64,000 nt of DNA, taken from NCBI RefSeq assembly GCF_000745215.1, contig NZ_JQNK01000009.1, positions 1,612,001 to 1,676,000 of the forward strand, written 5' to 3'. The DNA is from Methylosinus sp. PW1 (GTDB lineage: Bacteria > Pseudomonadota > Alphaproteobacteria > Rhizobiales > Beijerinckiaceae). Below are positions 17,027-25,711 of this stretch, piece by piece (within the stretch, counting starts at the first letter, position 1; each line of letters starts with the position of its first letter). The position numbers and the translations under genes were made by a program. Below the pieces are notes generated by a model, which was not told the origin of the DNA, ran no database searches, and saw only the letters and a list, made by a program, of their open reading frames with translations.

Positions 17027-18054
17027 GCGGCGCTCCTCGCCGCTCGCCGCGGCGCGGGCGCGCGCGCCGATTGCTTCAGCCGCGTCTCGGCGAATTTCGC
17101 GACCATCAGCGCGGATGTCGCGAGCGCCGCGACGACGAGGCTCTGGTCCGTCAAATCCTTGCGCGGAATGCGCTCCGCATAGCGGAAGGGGCGACGTTCG
17201 AGCCGATCGATCTCCGCTATGGCGTCGGCCACAGCGGCGGGGCCTTCGGCTTCGAAAGCGCGATAGCCGACGCCGAGCGATTTGAAGAAGAGATCGAGAT
17301 GGCGCTCCGGCAAGGCCTGCGGCGTGTCCAGCTCGCCGGCGTCCGGCTCATCGCTTATGCCTTTGGAGCCGCGCGTGCGCAGAAACAGCCAATAGAGATT
17401 GGGCCTGATCTTGCGGAAATCGGCGCGCAGCTGATCTTGAATGCGCGGATCGATGACGGCGGCGCCGTCGGAGACGAGCAATATCACGCGCGATTCGATC
17501 TCGCCGCCCGCAGGAAATTGCGACAGCGCCATTGCGAGGCCGCGGCCGATATTCGTGTAGCCGAGGCCCGGCCGGTCGATCGCCTGAATCGCGGCGCGCA
17601 CCGCCGCGCGATGATCGGTCATCGGCATGACCATGATCGGCGAGGTCGAAAAGGCGGTGACGCCGAAGAGATCATGCGCGCGCCGGTCGACGAAATCCGT
17701 CATGATTCGCTTGGCGGCGGAGGCTTTCGACTCCTCGCCGCCCGCCGGCGTGCGGCCTGCGAATGTCTCGTTCATGCTCGCGCTGCGATCGATCAGGATC
17801 GAGATTTCCGCGCCTTCGCCATAGCGCTGAATGGCGCGGCCTTCGCGGAACGGCCCGGCGACGGCGAGCGCGCTCGCGCCTATGGCGAGACTGGCGAAGA
17901 GGCGCAGCGCCCATGCGATGAACGTCGAGAGCGCATCCTGCGGGGCCGCGGCGATGGAAGATATGGGCGATAGCCGCAATGGCGAGAAGAGCAGCGGCGC
18001 CAGCGCCAGCGGCAGCAGGAAAAGCGCGAGCGGAGAGGCGAGGCCGAAGCTCAT
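17023..18054 (-). CDS. mxaC: MxaC, membrane-anchored VWA protein
   Basis: A 343-residue protein with two N-terminal hydrophobic helices (about 5-27 and 55-75), a VWA domain with a perfect MIDAS motif DRSASMNE (about 88-95), the later conserved Thr/Asp positions, and a hydrophobic C-terminal helix (about 310-330). This is the BatA-like layout found in MxaC, one of the proteins needed for calcium incorporation into methanol dehydrogenase. It is coupled to mxaA upstream and mxaK downstream by four-base ATGA overlaps, so the proteins are likely made in fixed ratio. Confidence 0.88.
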   Translation of the reverse strand: MSFGLASPLALFLLPLALAPLLFSPLRLSPISSIAAAPQDALSTFIAWALRLFASLAIGASALAVAGPFREGRAIQRYGEGAEISILIDRSASMNETFAGRTPAGGEESKASAAKRIMTDFVDRRAHDLFGVTAFSTSPIMVMPMTDHRAAVRAAIQAIDRPGLGYTNIGRGLAMALSQFPAGGEIESRVILLVSDGAAVIDPRIQDQLRADFRKIRPNLYWLFLRTRGSKGISDEPDAGELDTPQALPERHLDLFFKSLGVGYRAFEAEGPAAVADAIAEIDRLERRPFRYAERIPRKDLTDQSLVVAALATSALMVAKFAETRLKQSARAPAPRRAARSAA

Positions 18055-18959
18055 CCCGCGCTCCTCTCCAACGCCGCCAATGTTTTCGCCAGCGCGAGCA
18101 GCTCTGTCGCCGCGACTTCGACGCCCGCATCGCCGACGCCGAAGAAAAGCGCACGCGAGCTATTGAAGAAGCGGCCGAGCGGCACTTTCACCGATGCGAA
18201 TTCCGCATGTTCGGAGAGAAAAGCGTCTATGTCCTCTGCGAAGATGCGGCGGCCCGCGGATTCGTCGATCGCGCGATGCAATGCCAGCAATGCGGCGCGG
18301 CGCGAGGATTCGTCGTTACGCTTCGTCAGCGCGGCGATGCGACGCGCGGCGGCCGCGAAGACGCGCGCGCGCCGACGATGAAACGGCGGCCAGCCGCGAT
18401 CATGCGCGACCAGCGCCAACGCGCCGATTGCGAGCGCTGCGAACACGCCTGCGCGCGCCGCCGGCGCGGCTGCGTCGCCTTGCGCGACGCCGCGATCCGC
18501 GCGCATGTAATCGGTGGGATTGTCGCGGCGCGCCGGCAGCACCTCGCGCAAGGGCGAGACGCCGATCGTCCAGGCCGGCGCGCGCGCGATCTCGCTGTCG
18601 CCCTCGCGCAGAAAGCGCAGAGGAAAAGGCGGGATTTGCAGATTGCGCACATCGAGCGCGACATAGAAGAGCTGATAGACGAGCTCTATGTCCCAGCGCG
18701 TGAGGCCGCCGCCGACGGGCTGCTCGCGAACATGGACGTCGCGCAGATCGAGCCAATAATCGAGCGCGCCGGGGCGCGGCAGCGACGCCGTCTGCAAGCG
18801 GGAGGCAGAATCGGCGATGATCTCGAGGCGCACATTCACCAGATCGCCGACGAAGAAGCCGAAGCTGCGATCAGCGTAGAGACGCACGGATTTCACTTCC
18901 GCCGCAGCGGGCGCGGCCAGAGCGAGAAGAAGCGAAAGAGCGAGCAGGGCTGCGCGCAT
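18051..18959 (-). CDS. mxaA: MxaA, methanol dehydrogenase maturation protein
   Basis: A 302-residue protein with a cleavable signal peptide (residues 1-20, ending PAAAE), a periplasmic beta-rich region of about 150 residues, one transmembrane helix (about 170-190) and a cytoplasmic tail of about 110. This topology fits MxaA. In M. extorquens, mxaA mutants make methanol dehydrogenase that lacks calcium. It begins one base after the mxaS stop region and overlaps mxaC by ATGA. Assignment rests on operon position and topology; sequence motifs are weak. Confidence 0.85.
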   Translation of the reverse strand: MRAALLALSLLLALAAPAAAEVKSVRLYADRSFGFFVGDLVNVRLEIIADSASRLQTASLPRPGALDYWLDLRDVHVREQPVGGGLTRWDIELVYQLFYVALDVRNLQIPPFPLRFLREGDSEIARAPAWTIGVSPLREVLPARRDNPTDYMRADRGVAQGDAAAPAARAGVFAALAIGALALVAHDRGWPPFHRRRARVFAAAARRIAALTKRNDESSRRAALLALHRAIDESAGRRIFAEDIDAFLSEHAEFASVKVPLGRFFNSSRALFFGVGDAGVEVAATELLALAKTLAALERSAG

Positions 18960-18960
18960 G

Positions 18961-19806
18961 TCACAGACCGAGCAGATGACGCGACATCGCGTCGGCGTCG
19001 AAAGAGTCTGTCATGACGAAAGGCGGGCGCCCATGCGCGAGCGCGAGACGACGCAGCGCATCGCGCCGCTCGGCCTCGCGTGCGAGCCAGCGGCGACGCA
19101 GGCTCGGGCGCATGAAGACGAGCCGCCGCGCGCCGCTCTCGAGATCGTCGAGCTCGACGAGGCCGAAGTGTGGAAGCTCGAGGTCTTCCGTCGAATCCGC
19201 GACGAGAATGGGCGCAAGATCATGCTGCGCCAGCAGGCCGAAAAGACGCGTCGCAAAGTCGCGCGGCCAGTGGAAATCGGAGATCAGCAGGACGAGCTTG
19301 CGACGCCCGGCGATGAGGCCGGCGGCTTGCGTCAGCGCCTTCGCCGAGGCGCCGCGCGGCTCCGCAATGCGCAAGCGCTCGGCAGCCGCGACCGCGGCGC
19401 CGCGCGCGCGCGTCGCCGGCAGCAGAAGATCATTGCGCAATGTCTCGTCGCAGGCGACGAGGCCGAAGCGATCGCCGATGCGCGTCGCCGAGAAGGCGAG
19501 CGCCGTGCAGAGATCGGCGACGAGATCGAGACGGCGCGCGGCGCCGTGAAAGCCCATGGAGGCGGAAAGATCGACGAGCGCATAGACGTCGATGGAATTG
19601 CGCTGCTCGAAACGACGCACATGCGTTTCGCCGGTCGGGTCGCGCATGGTCGCGCGAATGTCGATGCGTCGGGCGTCGGGAAATTGAATGAAGCGCGCAT
19701 GATCGCGAAACACGCCTATGCCGCCGACATCGACGCCGCCATGCGCGCCGATCGAGCCGTTGGAGACGCGGCCGCGCGGTCGATAGGCGATGTCGAAGCG
19801 CTTCAT
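18961..19806 (-). CDS. mxaS: MxaS, DUF58-family protein of the mxa operon
   Basis: A 281-residue soluble protein of the DUF58 family, which is regularly encoded next to MoxR-type ATPases. It contains a VWA-like metal site, VDLSASMGFHG (about residue 75-85), followed by a DFHWPRD segment (about 180). MxaS is part of the conserved mxaRSACKL block and probably links the MxaR ATPase to the membrane-bound VWA proteins; its exact job is unknown. ATG at 19806 gives a normal DUF58 N-terminus, with a 16-base gap after mxaR. Confidence 0.88.
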   Translation of the reverse strand: MKRFDIAYRPRGRVSNGSIGAHGGVDVGGIGVFRDHARFIQFPDARRIDIRATMRDPTGETHVRRFEQRNSIDVYALVDLSASMGFHGAARRLDLVADLCTALAFSATRIGDRFGLVACDETLRNDLLLPATRARGAAVAAAERLRIAEPRGASAKALTQAAGLIAGRRKLVLLISDFHWPRDFATRLFGLLAQHDLAPILVADSTEDLELPHFGLVELDDLESGARRLVFMRPSLRRRWLAREAERRDALRRLALAHGRPPFVMTDSFDADAMSRHLLGL

Positions 19807-19822
19807 CGTCACGCCTCGCGTC

Positions 19823-20854
19823 TCACGGCGCCGGGACCGTCGCGAAAGCGGCGCGGCACAGATCGCGAACGATATCGTCGCCGCGCATCGCATAGATCGG
19901 ATCGACGAAGATGCGATGCGCCATCGTCTCGAGGAAGATTTCGCGAATGTCCTCCGGCGTGAGCGCGTCGCGACCTTCGAGCCAGGCGCGCACGCGCGCC
20001 GCGCGCACGAGAAAGGCGAGGCCCCGCGGGCTCGCGCCGCCGCGCACCAGGCCGCGCATTTCGACATTCGGCAGAGCGACGCCCGCGGCGTGCGGATCGA
20101 GCAGCGCATCCCAGAGCGCGGCCACATAGGCCTCGAGCGTCTCGCTGGCGTGGACGCGATTCTGGATGAGCTCGGCGACAGAGCCGAGCGCGCGATAGTC
20201 GAAGACGGGCTTGCCGATCTCGTCGAGCAGGCGATCGACGTCGTGAAAGCGCGGATCGAAGATCAGCGCGCGGCGGGCGCCGGCGTCGGCGGGCGTCTTC
20301 ATGGATATCTCCATGAGAAAGCGGTCGCGCGCGGCCGCGGGCAGCTCGAATGTCTCCTCCCGCTCGACGAGATTGCGATCGGCGAAGACTTGCAGCGCCG
20401 GAAAGGAATATTCGCGATCGAAAGCGGTGACGCTGCGCTCCGCCATCAGCCGCAGCAGCAGCGAATGCACCTGCGGGCGCGCGCGATTGATCTCGTTGAA
20501 GAAGAAGATGGAGAGATCTTCCGCATGGCGCAGCACCGGGCCGGGCTCGACGCGTGGGCGGCCGTCGTCGGCGAGATAGGTGTGATAGAGGAGGTCGCTC
20601 GGCATGAGATCGACCGTGCCCTCTATGCGCGAGAAGGCGCCGCCGAGCGCGCGCGCGACGGCGCGCAGAAGCGTCGTCTTGCCGACGCCGACGTCGCCTT
20701 CCAGCAGCACATGGCCGCGCGCGAAAATGGCGATCGTCACCAAGCGAATGACGCGATTCTGGCCGAGCACGACACGCGCGACGCGTGTCTCGAATTCCTG
20801 CGCCTTGGCGCGCCAATCGGCCAAGACGGCGTCGGTTTCGGCGGTGTCTGTCAC
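19823..20854 (-). CDS. mxaR: MxaR, MoxR-type AAA+ ATPase
   Basis: A 343-residue cytoplasmic AAA+ protein, the founding type of the MoxR family. Walker A GDVGVGKTT is at 53-61; the Walker B region reads FFFNEINRARPQ (about 118-129), with Asn where most ATPases, including other MoxR proteins, have Asp before the catalytic Glu. MoxR ATPases act as chaperones with VWA-domain partners; here the partners are encoded downstream (MxaS, C, L). GTG start at 20854. A long inverted repeat lies between mxaI and this gene and may separate highly expressed structural genes from this accessory block. Confidence 0.92.
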   Translation of the reverse strand: MTDTAETDAVLADWRAKAQEFETRVARVVLGQNRVIRLVTIAIFARGHVLLEGDVGVGKTTLLRAVARALGGAFSRIEGTVDLMPSDLLYHTYLADDGRPRVEPGPVLRHAEDLSIFFFNEINRARPQVHSLLLRLMAERSVTAFDREYSFPALQVFADRNLVEREETFELPAAARDRFLMEISMKTPADAGARRALIFDPRFHDVDRLLDEIGKPVFDYRALGSVAELIQNRVHASETLEAYVAALWDALLDPHAAGVALPNVEMRGLVRGGASPRGLAFLVRAARVRAWLEGRDALTPEDIREIFLETMAHRIFVDPIYAMRGDDIVRDLCRAAFATVPAP

Positions 20855-20891
20855 GCTGAACGATCCAACGTCTCGTCGGAAGAAAGGACGT

Positions 20892-20963
20892 TGCGGCCAC
20901 GATCCCGGGAAGAGGGTCCGACGCGTTGTTGTCGAATGACGCCGGACCCGGATCGTGGCCGCA
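20892..20963 (-). promoter_or_regulatory. Long hairpin between mxaI and mxaR
   Basis: TGCGGCCACGATCC (starting 20892) pairs with GGATCGTGGCCGCA (ending 20963), and inner GGTCCG/CGGACC segments extend the stem. No T-run follows on the minus strand, so it looks more like an mRNA processing or stability element, or a leaky attenuator, than a full terminator. It would allow mxaFJGI to be expressed above mxaRSACKLD. Confidence 0.65.
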
Positions 20964-21010
20964 TGACGACCGTCCCCGGGGGCGCGGGAACGGCATTCTC
21001 GCGCGAGCGC

Positions 21011-21307
21011 TTACGGAATCTTGGTGACGTCGTAGACGAACGCGCCCGTCTTCTTGAAGTGCTCGGCGCGCTTCTTGTTGCGCTCTTCCATGGCCGCTAT
21101 CGCGGACTGGTTCTTGGCGAGCTCTTTGGGATCATGCTTGGGATCGTATTTCGAGCCCGCGACCTTTTCAGGAAAGCCGGGCTTAGGCTCCCAGCAATCG
21201 CCGGGCGCCTTGCATTTGGTGCCGTCATAGGCCGAGGCTGCGCCGATCGCAGCCGCATTCATGACGAACGCGACGCCGAGGGCCGCCGCAATCTTCAAAA
21301 CTCCCAT
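21011..21307 (-). CDS. mxaI: MxaI, methanol dehydrogenase small (beta) subunit
   Basis: A 98-residue precursor with a 26-residue signal peptide (ending GAASA) giving a 72-residue mature chain rich in Lys. The two cysteines in KCKAPGDCWEP form the disulfide known from MxaI, and HFKKTGAFVYDVTKIP is the usual C-terminus. The beta subunit wraps round the large subunit in the alpha2-beta2 periplasmic enzyme; it is found with calcium-type MxaF and not with lanthanide-type XoxF. ATG at 21307 is preceded by GAGGAAGG. It lies 85 bases after mxaG. Confidence 0.96.
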   Translation of the reverse strand: MGVLKIAAALGVAFVMNAAAIGAASAYDGTKCKAPGDCWEPKPGFPEKVAGSKYDPKHDPKELAKNQSAIAAMEERNKKRAEHFKKTGAFVYDVTKIP

Positions 21308-21392
21308 CGTGCCTTCCTCCAATTTATCCGCAGCTCGCGCCGCGTCCGTCGCGCCGCTCACGCATGCGCGACTTTCATTTTCCCGACGTCGT

Positions 21393-21974
21393 TCATTTTG
21401 CCGAGGTCTTGCACTGACCGGGCGGATCATCGGGGAATGTCTCGTGTCCAGGATAGGGCTTGTATTTCGCGCGCTGCTCCGGCGTCAGCCAGGTCGCTCC
21501 GGCAACGGGATCCTTATAGAGATGGCGGACCCAGGCCATGACCTTCAGCATTTCGTCGAGCTGAAGATTGGCGTATTGCGGCCCCATGGACGCCTGAGCG
21601 CCGCCGAAGATCGTCGAGAAAAATCCTTCGTCGGTCGCGTTCTGCGGATAGGTCCAATAGGAATCGTTGAGGCCGGGTCCGATCTTGCCTTCGCCCAAAT
21701 GGCCGTGACAGCCAGAACAAGCGGAGAGAAAGAGCTGCTCGCCCTGCTTCAGACAGCTCACATCCTCATTGTAGGGATTGACGCCCGTCTGCAGGAATTT
21801 CTTCACGCCGGGCGTATCCTTGCCCTCGGGAAGCGCGTCGTCGAAGTTCAGCACCTCGCCGGTGATCGTGTTGCGAAAGGTGATGCCCGCATTCTGCGCG
21901 ATCGCCGACAGGGCGATCAGGCTGGCGAAGGCGCCGCCGATCAGGACACAGGCCTTTTTCTTGCTCGATTTCAT
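21393..21974 (-). CDS. mxaG: MxaG, cytochrome cL
   Basis: A 193-residue periplasmic c-type cytochrome with a signal peptide (residues 1-26, ending AIAQN) and one haem site, CSGCH at 86-90. SMGPQYANLQ further on supplies a candidate axial Met. Cytochrome cL is the specific electron acceptor of methanol dehydrogenase and passes electrons on to a small cytochrome c and the oxidase. The neighbouring motifs NEDVSCLKQGEQLF and GPGLNDSYW are family features. Start ATG at 21974; the gene follows mxaJ by 31 bases. Confidence 0.95.
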   Translation of the reverse strand: MKSSKKKACVLIGGAFASLIALSAIAQNAGITFRNTITGEVLNFDDALPEGKDTPGVKKFLQTGVNPYNEDVSCLKQGEQLFLSACSGCHGHLGEGKIGPGLNDSYWTYPQNATDEGFFSTIFGGAQASMGPQYANLQLDEMLKVMAWVRHLYKDPVAGATWLTPEQRAKYKPYPGHETFPDDPPGQCKTSAK

Positions 21975-22005
21975 TTTTGTCGGTCTCTTCGATATTCGCC
22001 AAGCG

Positions 22006-22899
22006 TCAGTGCGCTGCGACCGGATTGACGATAGGCAGAAGCGGAACGCCTTCCGCCGTGAGGATTTGGTCGATCTTCGGCTTGGCGCGATCGAGGCCCG
22101 CATTCACTTGCGCGAGCAGTTCCTTGTCCGAAAGGCGCACGCCGACCGATTGGTCATAGTGCTGCCCGATCTTCTGTCCGTCGCTGCGCTTGGAATCGTC
22201 GTCGATCAGCGTCATGCGCAGAGGCGTCGGTGAGGATTTGACGAAGCGCGCCACGTCGGGCGCAAAGGCGGACGCCAGCTCGGCGTTGCCGCTCGCCACC
22301 TCGCCGATCATGCGCGCGGGGTCGATCTGCGTATATTGGTTGCGCGGCGAACGGAAATTCACCAGCGAATAGAGATAGGCCATGTCGTTCTCATATTCGC
22401 CGATCTCCTTCAGCATCACCTCGGCCGGAGAGCCGAATGGCACGGCGATGTGGTTGAAGGATTTGATGCGCGGATCGGACCAGGATTTGATGTCGAGATT
22501 ATTCTCGGCCTTGGTCACGAACACATAGCCGGTGCGGAAATAGGGCTTGCTCGTCGCGACGCGCGGATCGCCCGTGTCCAGTCCAATGACGACGTCGCAC
22601 TGGTTCTTGTCGAGATAATCCCTCACGAGATAAATCGCCGGCTTCGACGACCAGACGAATTCCACCTTGCGGCCCATCGCCTCGGCGAGCGCGACGGCGA
22701 TGCGGTTCTCGAGGCCGGAGCCGTCCTTGAGGGAGAGCGGCGACTGCGCCTCCGAAGCGCAGATGCGCAATGTGTCGGCCTTGCTCGCAGAAGCGGCGGC
22801 CGATGGCTTCGTCGCTTGCGCGAGAGCGCCGGCGGCGCCGGTCAGCAGCGCCAGAGCGAGTCCAGAGGCGACGAGACGCGGAGAGGTGATACGCGACAT
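22006..22899 (-). CDS. mxaJ: MxaJ, periplasmic solute-binding-like protein
   Basis: A 297-residue protein with a signal peptide (residues 1-28, ending GALAQA) and a type II periplasmic-binding-protein fold (LRICASEAQSPLSLKDGSG, and DVVIGLDTGDPRVATSKPYF). MxaJ is essential for methanol oxidation in several methylotrophs and is thought to help assemble or stabilise the dehydrogenase; its ligand is unknown. In-frame ATGs lie upstream at 22953 and 22923, but 22899 gives the best signal peptide. It sits between mxaF and mxaG in the standard order. Confidence 0.92.
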   Translation of the reverse strand: MSRITSPRLVASGLALALLTGAAGALAQATKPSAAASASKADTLRICASEAQSPLSLKDGSGLENRIAVALAEAMGRKVEFVWSSKPAIYLVRDYLDKNQCDVVIGLDTGDPRVATSKPYFRTGYVFVTKAENNLDIKSWSDPRIKSFNHIAVPFGSPAEVMLKEIGEYENDMAYLYSLVNFRSPRNQYTQIDPARMIGEVASGNAELASAFAPDVARFVKSSPTPLRMTLIDDDSKRSDGQKIGQHYDQSVGVRLSDKELLAQVNAGLDRAKPKIDQILTAEGVPLLPIVNPVAAH

Positions 22900-22935
22900 G
22901 GGAGCGATCCGATCAGTTTGCATGTGTGGCGATGC

Positions 22936-22964
22936 CGCCCGGACGCGCTTCATGCATCCGGGCG
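22936..22964 (-). promoter_or_regulatory. Hairpin in the mxaF-mxaJ spacer
   Basis: A perfect 8-base inverted repeat CGCCCGGA (22936-22943) / TCCGGGCG (22957-22964) with a 13-base loop lies in the 119-base mxaF-mxaJ gap. There is no T-run. It probably protects the 3' end of a processed mxaF message, so that mxaF mRNA exceeds that of downstream genes. If translation of mxaJ starts at 22953 it would overlap coding sequence. Confidence 0.5.
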
Positions 22965-23018
22965 ACGCGCTGTGTCGGTCGCGAACAGGGGAGGACGCGG
23001 CCGACGACTGCCGATGGA

Positions 23019-24884
23019 TCAGCGAGCCTTATATTCGCCGAGGCTCAGATCGTCATAAGGACCCTTGCCATTGAGCGAGAAGACGACGACGCCGCCGCCC
23101 ATCTGCGTGTAATTGGCGAGCTGCTTGAACGCGCCCACCGCGCCGAGGCCGGCGGTCGGGTCCTGCAGATCGAACACGAGGCCCACTCCCGGCCAACCGC
23201 CGACGCCGTAGAGAATGGCGACATATTCGGTGCCCTTGTGGTTGTAGACGATCGGATAGCCGAGCACGCCGGAGGGAAGCTTGAACTTCCACAGCAGCTC
23301 GCCATTATCGCTGTTGCGGGCCTTGATGAAGCCGTCCAGCGTTCCGTAGAACACGATGTTGCCGGCCGTCGCCGTGGTGCCGCCCCAAACCGCGAAGCGC
23401 TCGAACTTCTCCCATTTGAACTGGCCGGTGATCGAGTTGTAGGCCTTGATCTGGCCGAGGCCTTCGCCTTTCTGACGATCGCCCTTCGGGCCGGGATACA
23501 TGTTCAGCGTCGCGCCGACGAAGAACTGACCCGCGCGATAGGGAAGCATGAAGGGCTCCCAATCCATGCAGATGTGGTTCACGCCGAGGAAGAACAGCTG
23601 CTTGGTCGGATCGTAGGAATCATGGCCCTGATTGTGATAGCCCATGGCGGAAGGACAAATATCCTTGCCGAGATGGTCCATGCGGGTGCCATATTCCGGA
23701 TCGCGAACGGGCAGGCCGCTCTTCAGATCGACCGTCTTGAAGACGTTGACCGTGTCGTCGATCTTATCGGCCGAGATCAGATCGCCATTGGTGCGGTCGA
23801 GCGTATAGACGATGCCGTTGCGGTCCGGATGCGTCAGGAGCTTGCGCTCCTTGCCTTCCTTGTCCTTCTGCTCCGTGAGCGTCAAGAAATTCACGCCGGC
23901 GAAGTCCCACTCGTCATGCGGGGTCTTCTGATAGCCGAACTTCGCTTCGCCCGTGTCGATGTCGCGACCGAAGATGGTCATCGTCCATTTATTGTCACCC
24001 GGACGCATCGTCTCGTTCCACGGCGCCGGATTGCCCGAGCCGTAGTAGAAGAGGTTCGTGCCCGGATCATAAGCGTACCAGCCCCAATTGGTGCCGCCGC
24101 CGATCTTCCAGGCGTCGCCTTCCCAAGTGGAGGTGCCGAGGCCCTTCTGGCCGTAATGGGGGTTCTTGCTGTTGAAGTCCTTGCCCAGCAGCACGTCCTC
24201 GTCCGGGCCGGTCGCGTAAGCGCGCCACGCCTGCTCGCCCGTGTGGACGTCATAGGCCGTCACATAGCCGCGCACGCCGAGCTCCGCGCCGGAGGAGCCG
24301 ACGAGAACCTTGTCCTTGATGACATAGGGCGCAATGGTGAGCGTGGAGCCGACCTTATAGTCGGAATTCTCCATCTTCCACAGGAGCTCGCCGGTCTTGG
24401 CGTTGAGCGCCTCGATATGACCATCGAGCAGCGTCTTCAGGATGAGCGGCGGGGTCTTGGAGTCGCCCGGCCAATAGGCCAGACCGCGGTTGACGAGATC
24501 GCAGCAGGCCACCGCGCGAGCGGCCGCATTCTGCTTCGGCTTGTCCTGCCAGAGGATGCGGGTCGGATCGTCGAGATCGAGCGCGAAAGTGTTGTTCGGG
24601 AAAGACGTGTGAATATACATCTTGCCGTCGACGACGAGCGGCGCGCCCTCGTGGCCGTTGAGCAGGCCGGTCGAGAAGGTCCAGGCGACCTTCAGATCCT
24701 TGACGTTGCTCGTGTTGATCTGCGTCAGCGTGCTGTAATTGTCCGAATGATAGTTCTTACCGGGCATCACCCAGTTGTCTTCGCTCTTGGAGAGCTGGTC
24801 GAGCTTGTCGTTGGCCGAAGCGACGCCGATCGGCGCCACCGTCAGCACGGCGAGCAGCGATACCGAATTCAGTAGTTTCCTCAT
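23019..24884 (-). CDS. mxaF: MxaF, calcium-type PQQ methanol dehydrogenase large subunit
   Basis: A 621-residue precursor with a 24-residue signal peptide (ending GVASA). It is the catalytic subunit oxidising methanol to formaldehyde in the periplasm with PQQ. Beta-propeller repeats are evident, the vicinal disulfide ACCDL is at 127-128, and the catalytic Asp is in DEWDFAGVN at precursor 327, which is mature 303. Two residues on is Ala (mature 305); lanthanide-dependent XoxF has a second Asp there, so this is the calcium enzyme, in agreement with the linked mxaI. The upstream AGGAGG is well placed before ATG 24884. It is first in a twelve-gene operon-like cluster and is expected to be highly expressed. 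Confidence 0.98.
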   Translation of the reverse strand: MRKLLNSVSLLAVLTVAPIGVASANDKLDQLSKSEDNWVMPGKNYHSDNYSTLTQINTSNVKDLKVAWTFSTGLLNGHEGAPLVVDGKMYIHTSFPNNTFALDLDDPTRILWQDKPKQNAAARAVACCDLVNRGLAYWPGDSKTPPLILKTLLDGHIEALNAKTGELLWKMENSDYKVGSTLTIAPYVIKDKVLVGSSGAELGVRGYVTAYDVHTGEQAWRAYATGPDEDVLLGKDFNSKNPHYGQKGLGTSTWEGDAWKIGGGTNWGWYAYDPGTNLFYYGSGNPAPWNETMRPGDNKWTMTIFGRDIDTGEAKFGYQKTPHDEWDFAGVNFLTLTEQKDKEGKERKLLTHPDRNGIVYTLDRTNGDLISADKIDDTVNVFKTVDLKSGLPVRDPEYGTRMDHLGKDICPSAMGYHNQGHDSYDPTKQLFFLGVNHICMDWEPFMLPYRAGQFFVGATLNMYPGPKGDRQKGEGLGQIKAYNSITGQFKWEKFERFAVWGGTTATAGNIVFYGTLDGFIKARNSDNGELLWKFKLPSGVLGYPIVYNHKGTEYVAILYGVGGWPGVGLVFDLQDPTAGLGAVGAFKQLANYTQMGGGVVVFSLNGKGPYDDLSLGEYKAR

Positions 24885-25259
24885 CGACGAGTCCTCCTGC
24901 AACAGCCATCGCCCGGCGGATCGCAGAGCGGAATGGAGATGTCGCCTCGTGAAGCATCGGCTCGCGATCTCTCGAGCCATGTCTTTGTTTGTCGGCCCTC
25001 GTCCTCGACGTCGTCGCCACATGATCACCGCGAAAAAGCGGAGGGCGGGGCCGGCGAGATATAGGTTTTCGGCCGCGCCTCTGTCTGTATGATTTGTCGG
25101 TAATCTGACGCGGGAAGATTCGGCATCGATGTGGCGTCTTCCTCACGACCGGCTCGGGCGAGACGTCCTGCCGAGGCCGCAGTCGCGCCCAGATGTCGCC
25201 AAACTGGCGGCGCCTTAATCGTCGGTTCTAGAGAGCGAGCGGATTGCGGAAGGACCGAT
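24885..25259. promoter_or_regulatory. Divergent regulatory region between mxaF and a small unknown gene
   Basis: A 375-base spacer that must contain the mxaF promoter and a long 5' leader, plus the promoter of the gene at 25260. It has a strong ribosome site for mxaF (AGGAGG on the minus strand, just upstream of 24884) and AT-rich patches around 25058-25100. An exact AAGACA occurs at 24985-24980 on the minus strand without a fitting -10. Confidence 0.6.
25058..25087 (-). promoter_or_regulatory. Candidate mxaF promoter
   Basis: On the minus strand CAGACA (25087-25082) lies 18 bases before TATATC (25063-25058). CAGACA differs by one base from the AAGACA -35 reported for mxaF promoters, and the -10 is a fair sigma-70 type match. 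The resulting leader of roughly 165-170 bases is similar to that known for M. extorquens mxaF. This is a prediction from sequence alone. Confidence 0.4.
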
Positions 25260-25487
25260 ATGGAACGGCTCATCTGGCTGACGGATGTCGACCGCGCGGA
25301 CGAGCCGCTGCAGGTCTCCGTCGAGGCGCGCTCCGAGACGACGCTTCGCGTGCTCGTGCCGAACACGGTGATCCATTTCGAATTGCGACGGTCCGGCGAC
25401 GGCAGGCCATTCGAGGGCGCGCTGGGCGGGCGCTATTTCCTCTTCGACCCCGCACCCACGACGCCCGAGGCCGAGACGCCCAAATAG
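25260..25487 (+). CDS. Small protein of unknown function divergent from mxaF
   Basis: A 75-residue protein starting MERLIWLTDVDRAD after a good ribosome site (GGAAGGA, six bases upstream). The middle part alternates hydrophobic and charged residues as in a small beta-rich fold (TTLRVLVPNTVIHFELRR), and the tail is Pro/Thr-rich. No signal peptide, membrane helix or known motif was seen. It shares the 375-base regulatory region with mxaF, which may mean common control. The start is the first ATG with a ribosome site; the frame is open further upstream but without one. It is probably real but of unknown function. Confidence 0.65.
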   Translation: MERLIWLTDVDRADEPLQVSVEARSETTLRVLVPNTVIHFELRRSGDGRPFEGALGGRYFLFDPAPTTPEAETPK

Positions 25488-25711
25488 GGCTCGTGGACCT
25501 TCGGGAAACTTTGCCGGATCGGCGCGAGCTTCGCGGGCGGCGAAAAAAACCTCGTGCGCCGCGCTGCGCCGAAGCTCGCGATCTATCCCATTCTGCGCAC
25601 GCGCGCTCGCGTGCGTGATTGACAATGATGTGACGTTCGCGGCGCGCGCTGCAATCGAAACGTCGTTCATGTGTCACGAAACGGCAGCACGCGGCGCCTA
25701 GCTTTCTCGCC

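Noticed and set aside
24957..24985. Exact AAGACA on the minus strand as mxaF -35 box
   Set aside because: No acceptable -10 sequence at 16-18 bases downstream; the pair CAGACA/TATATC further upstream is better placed.
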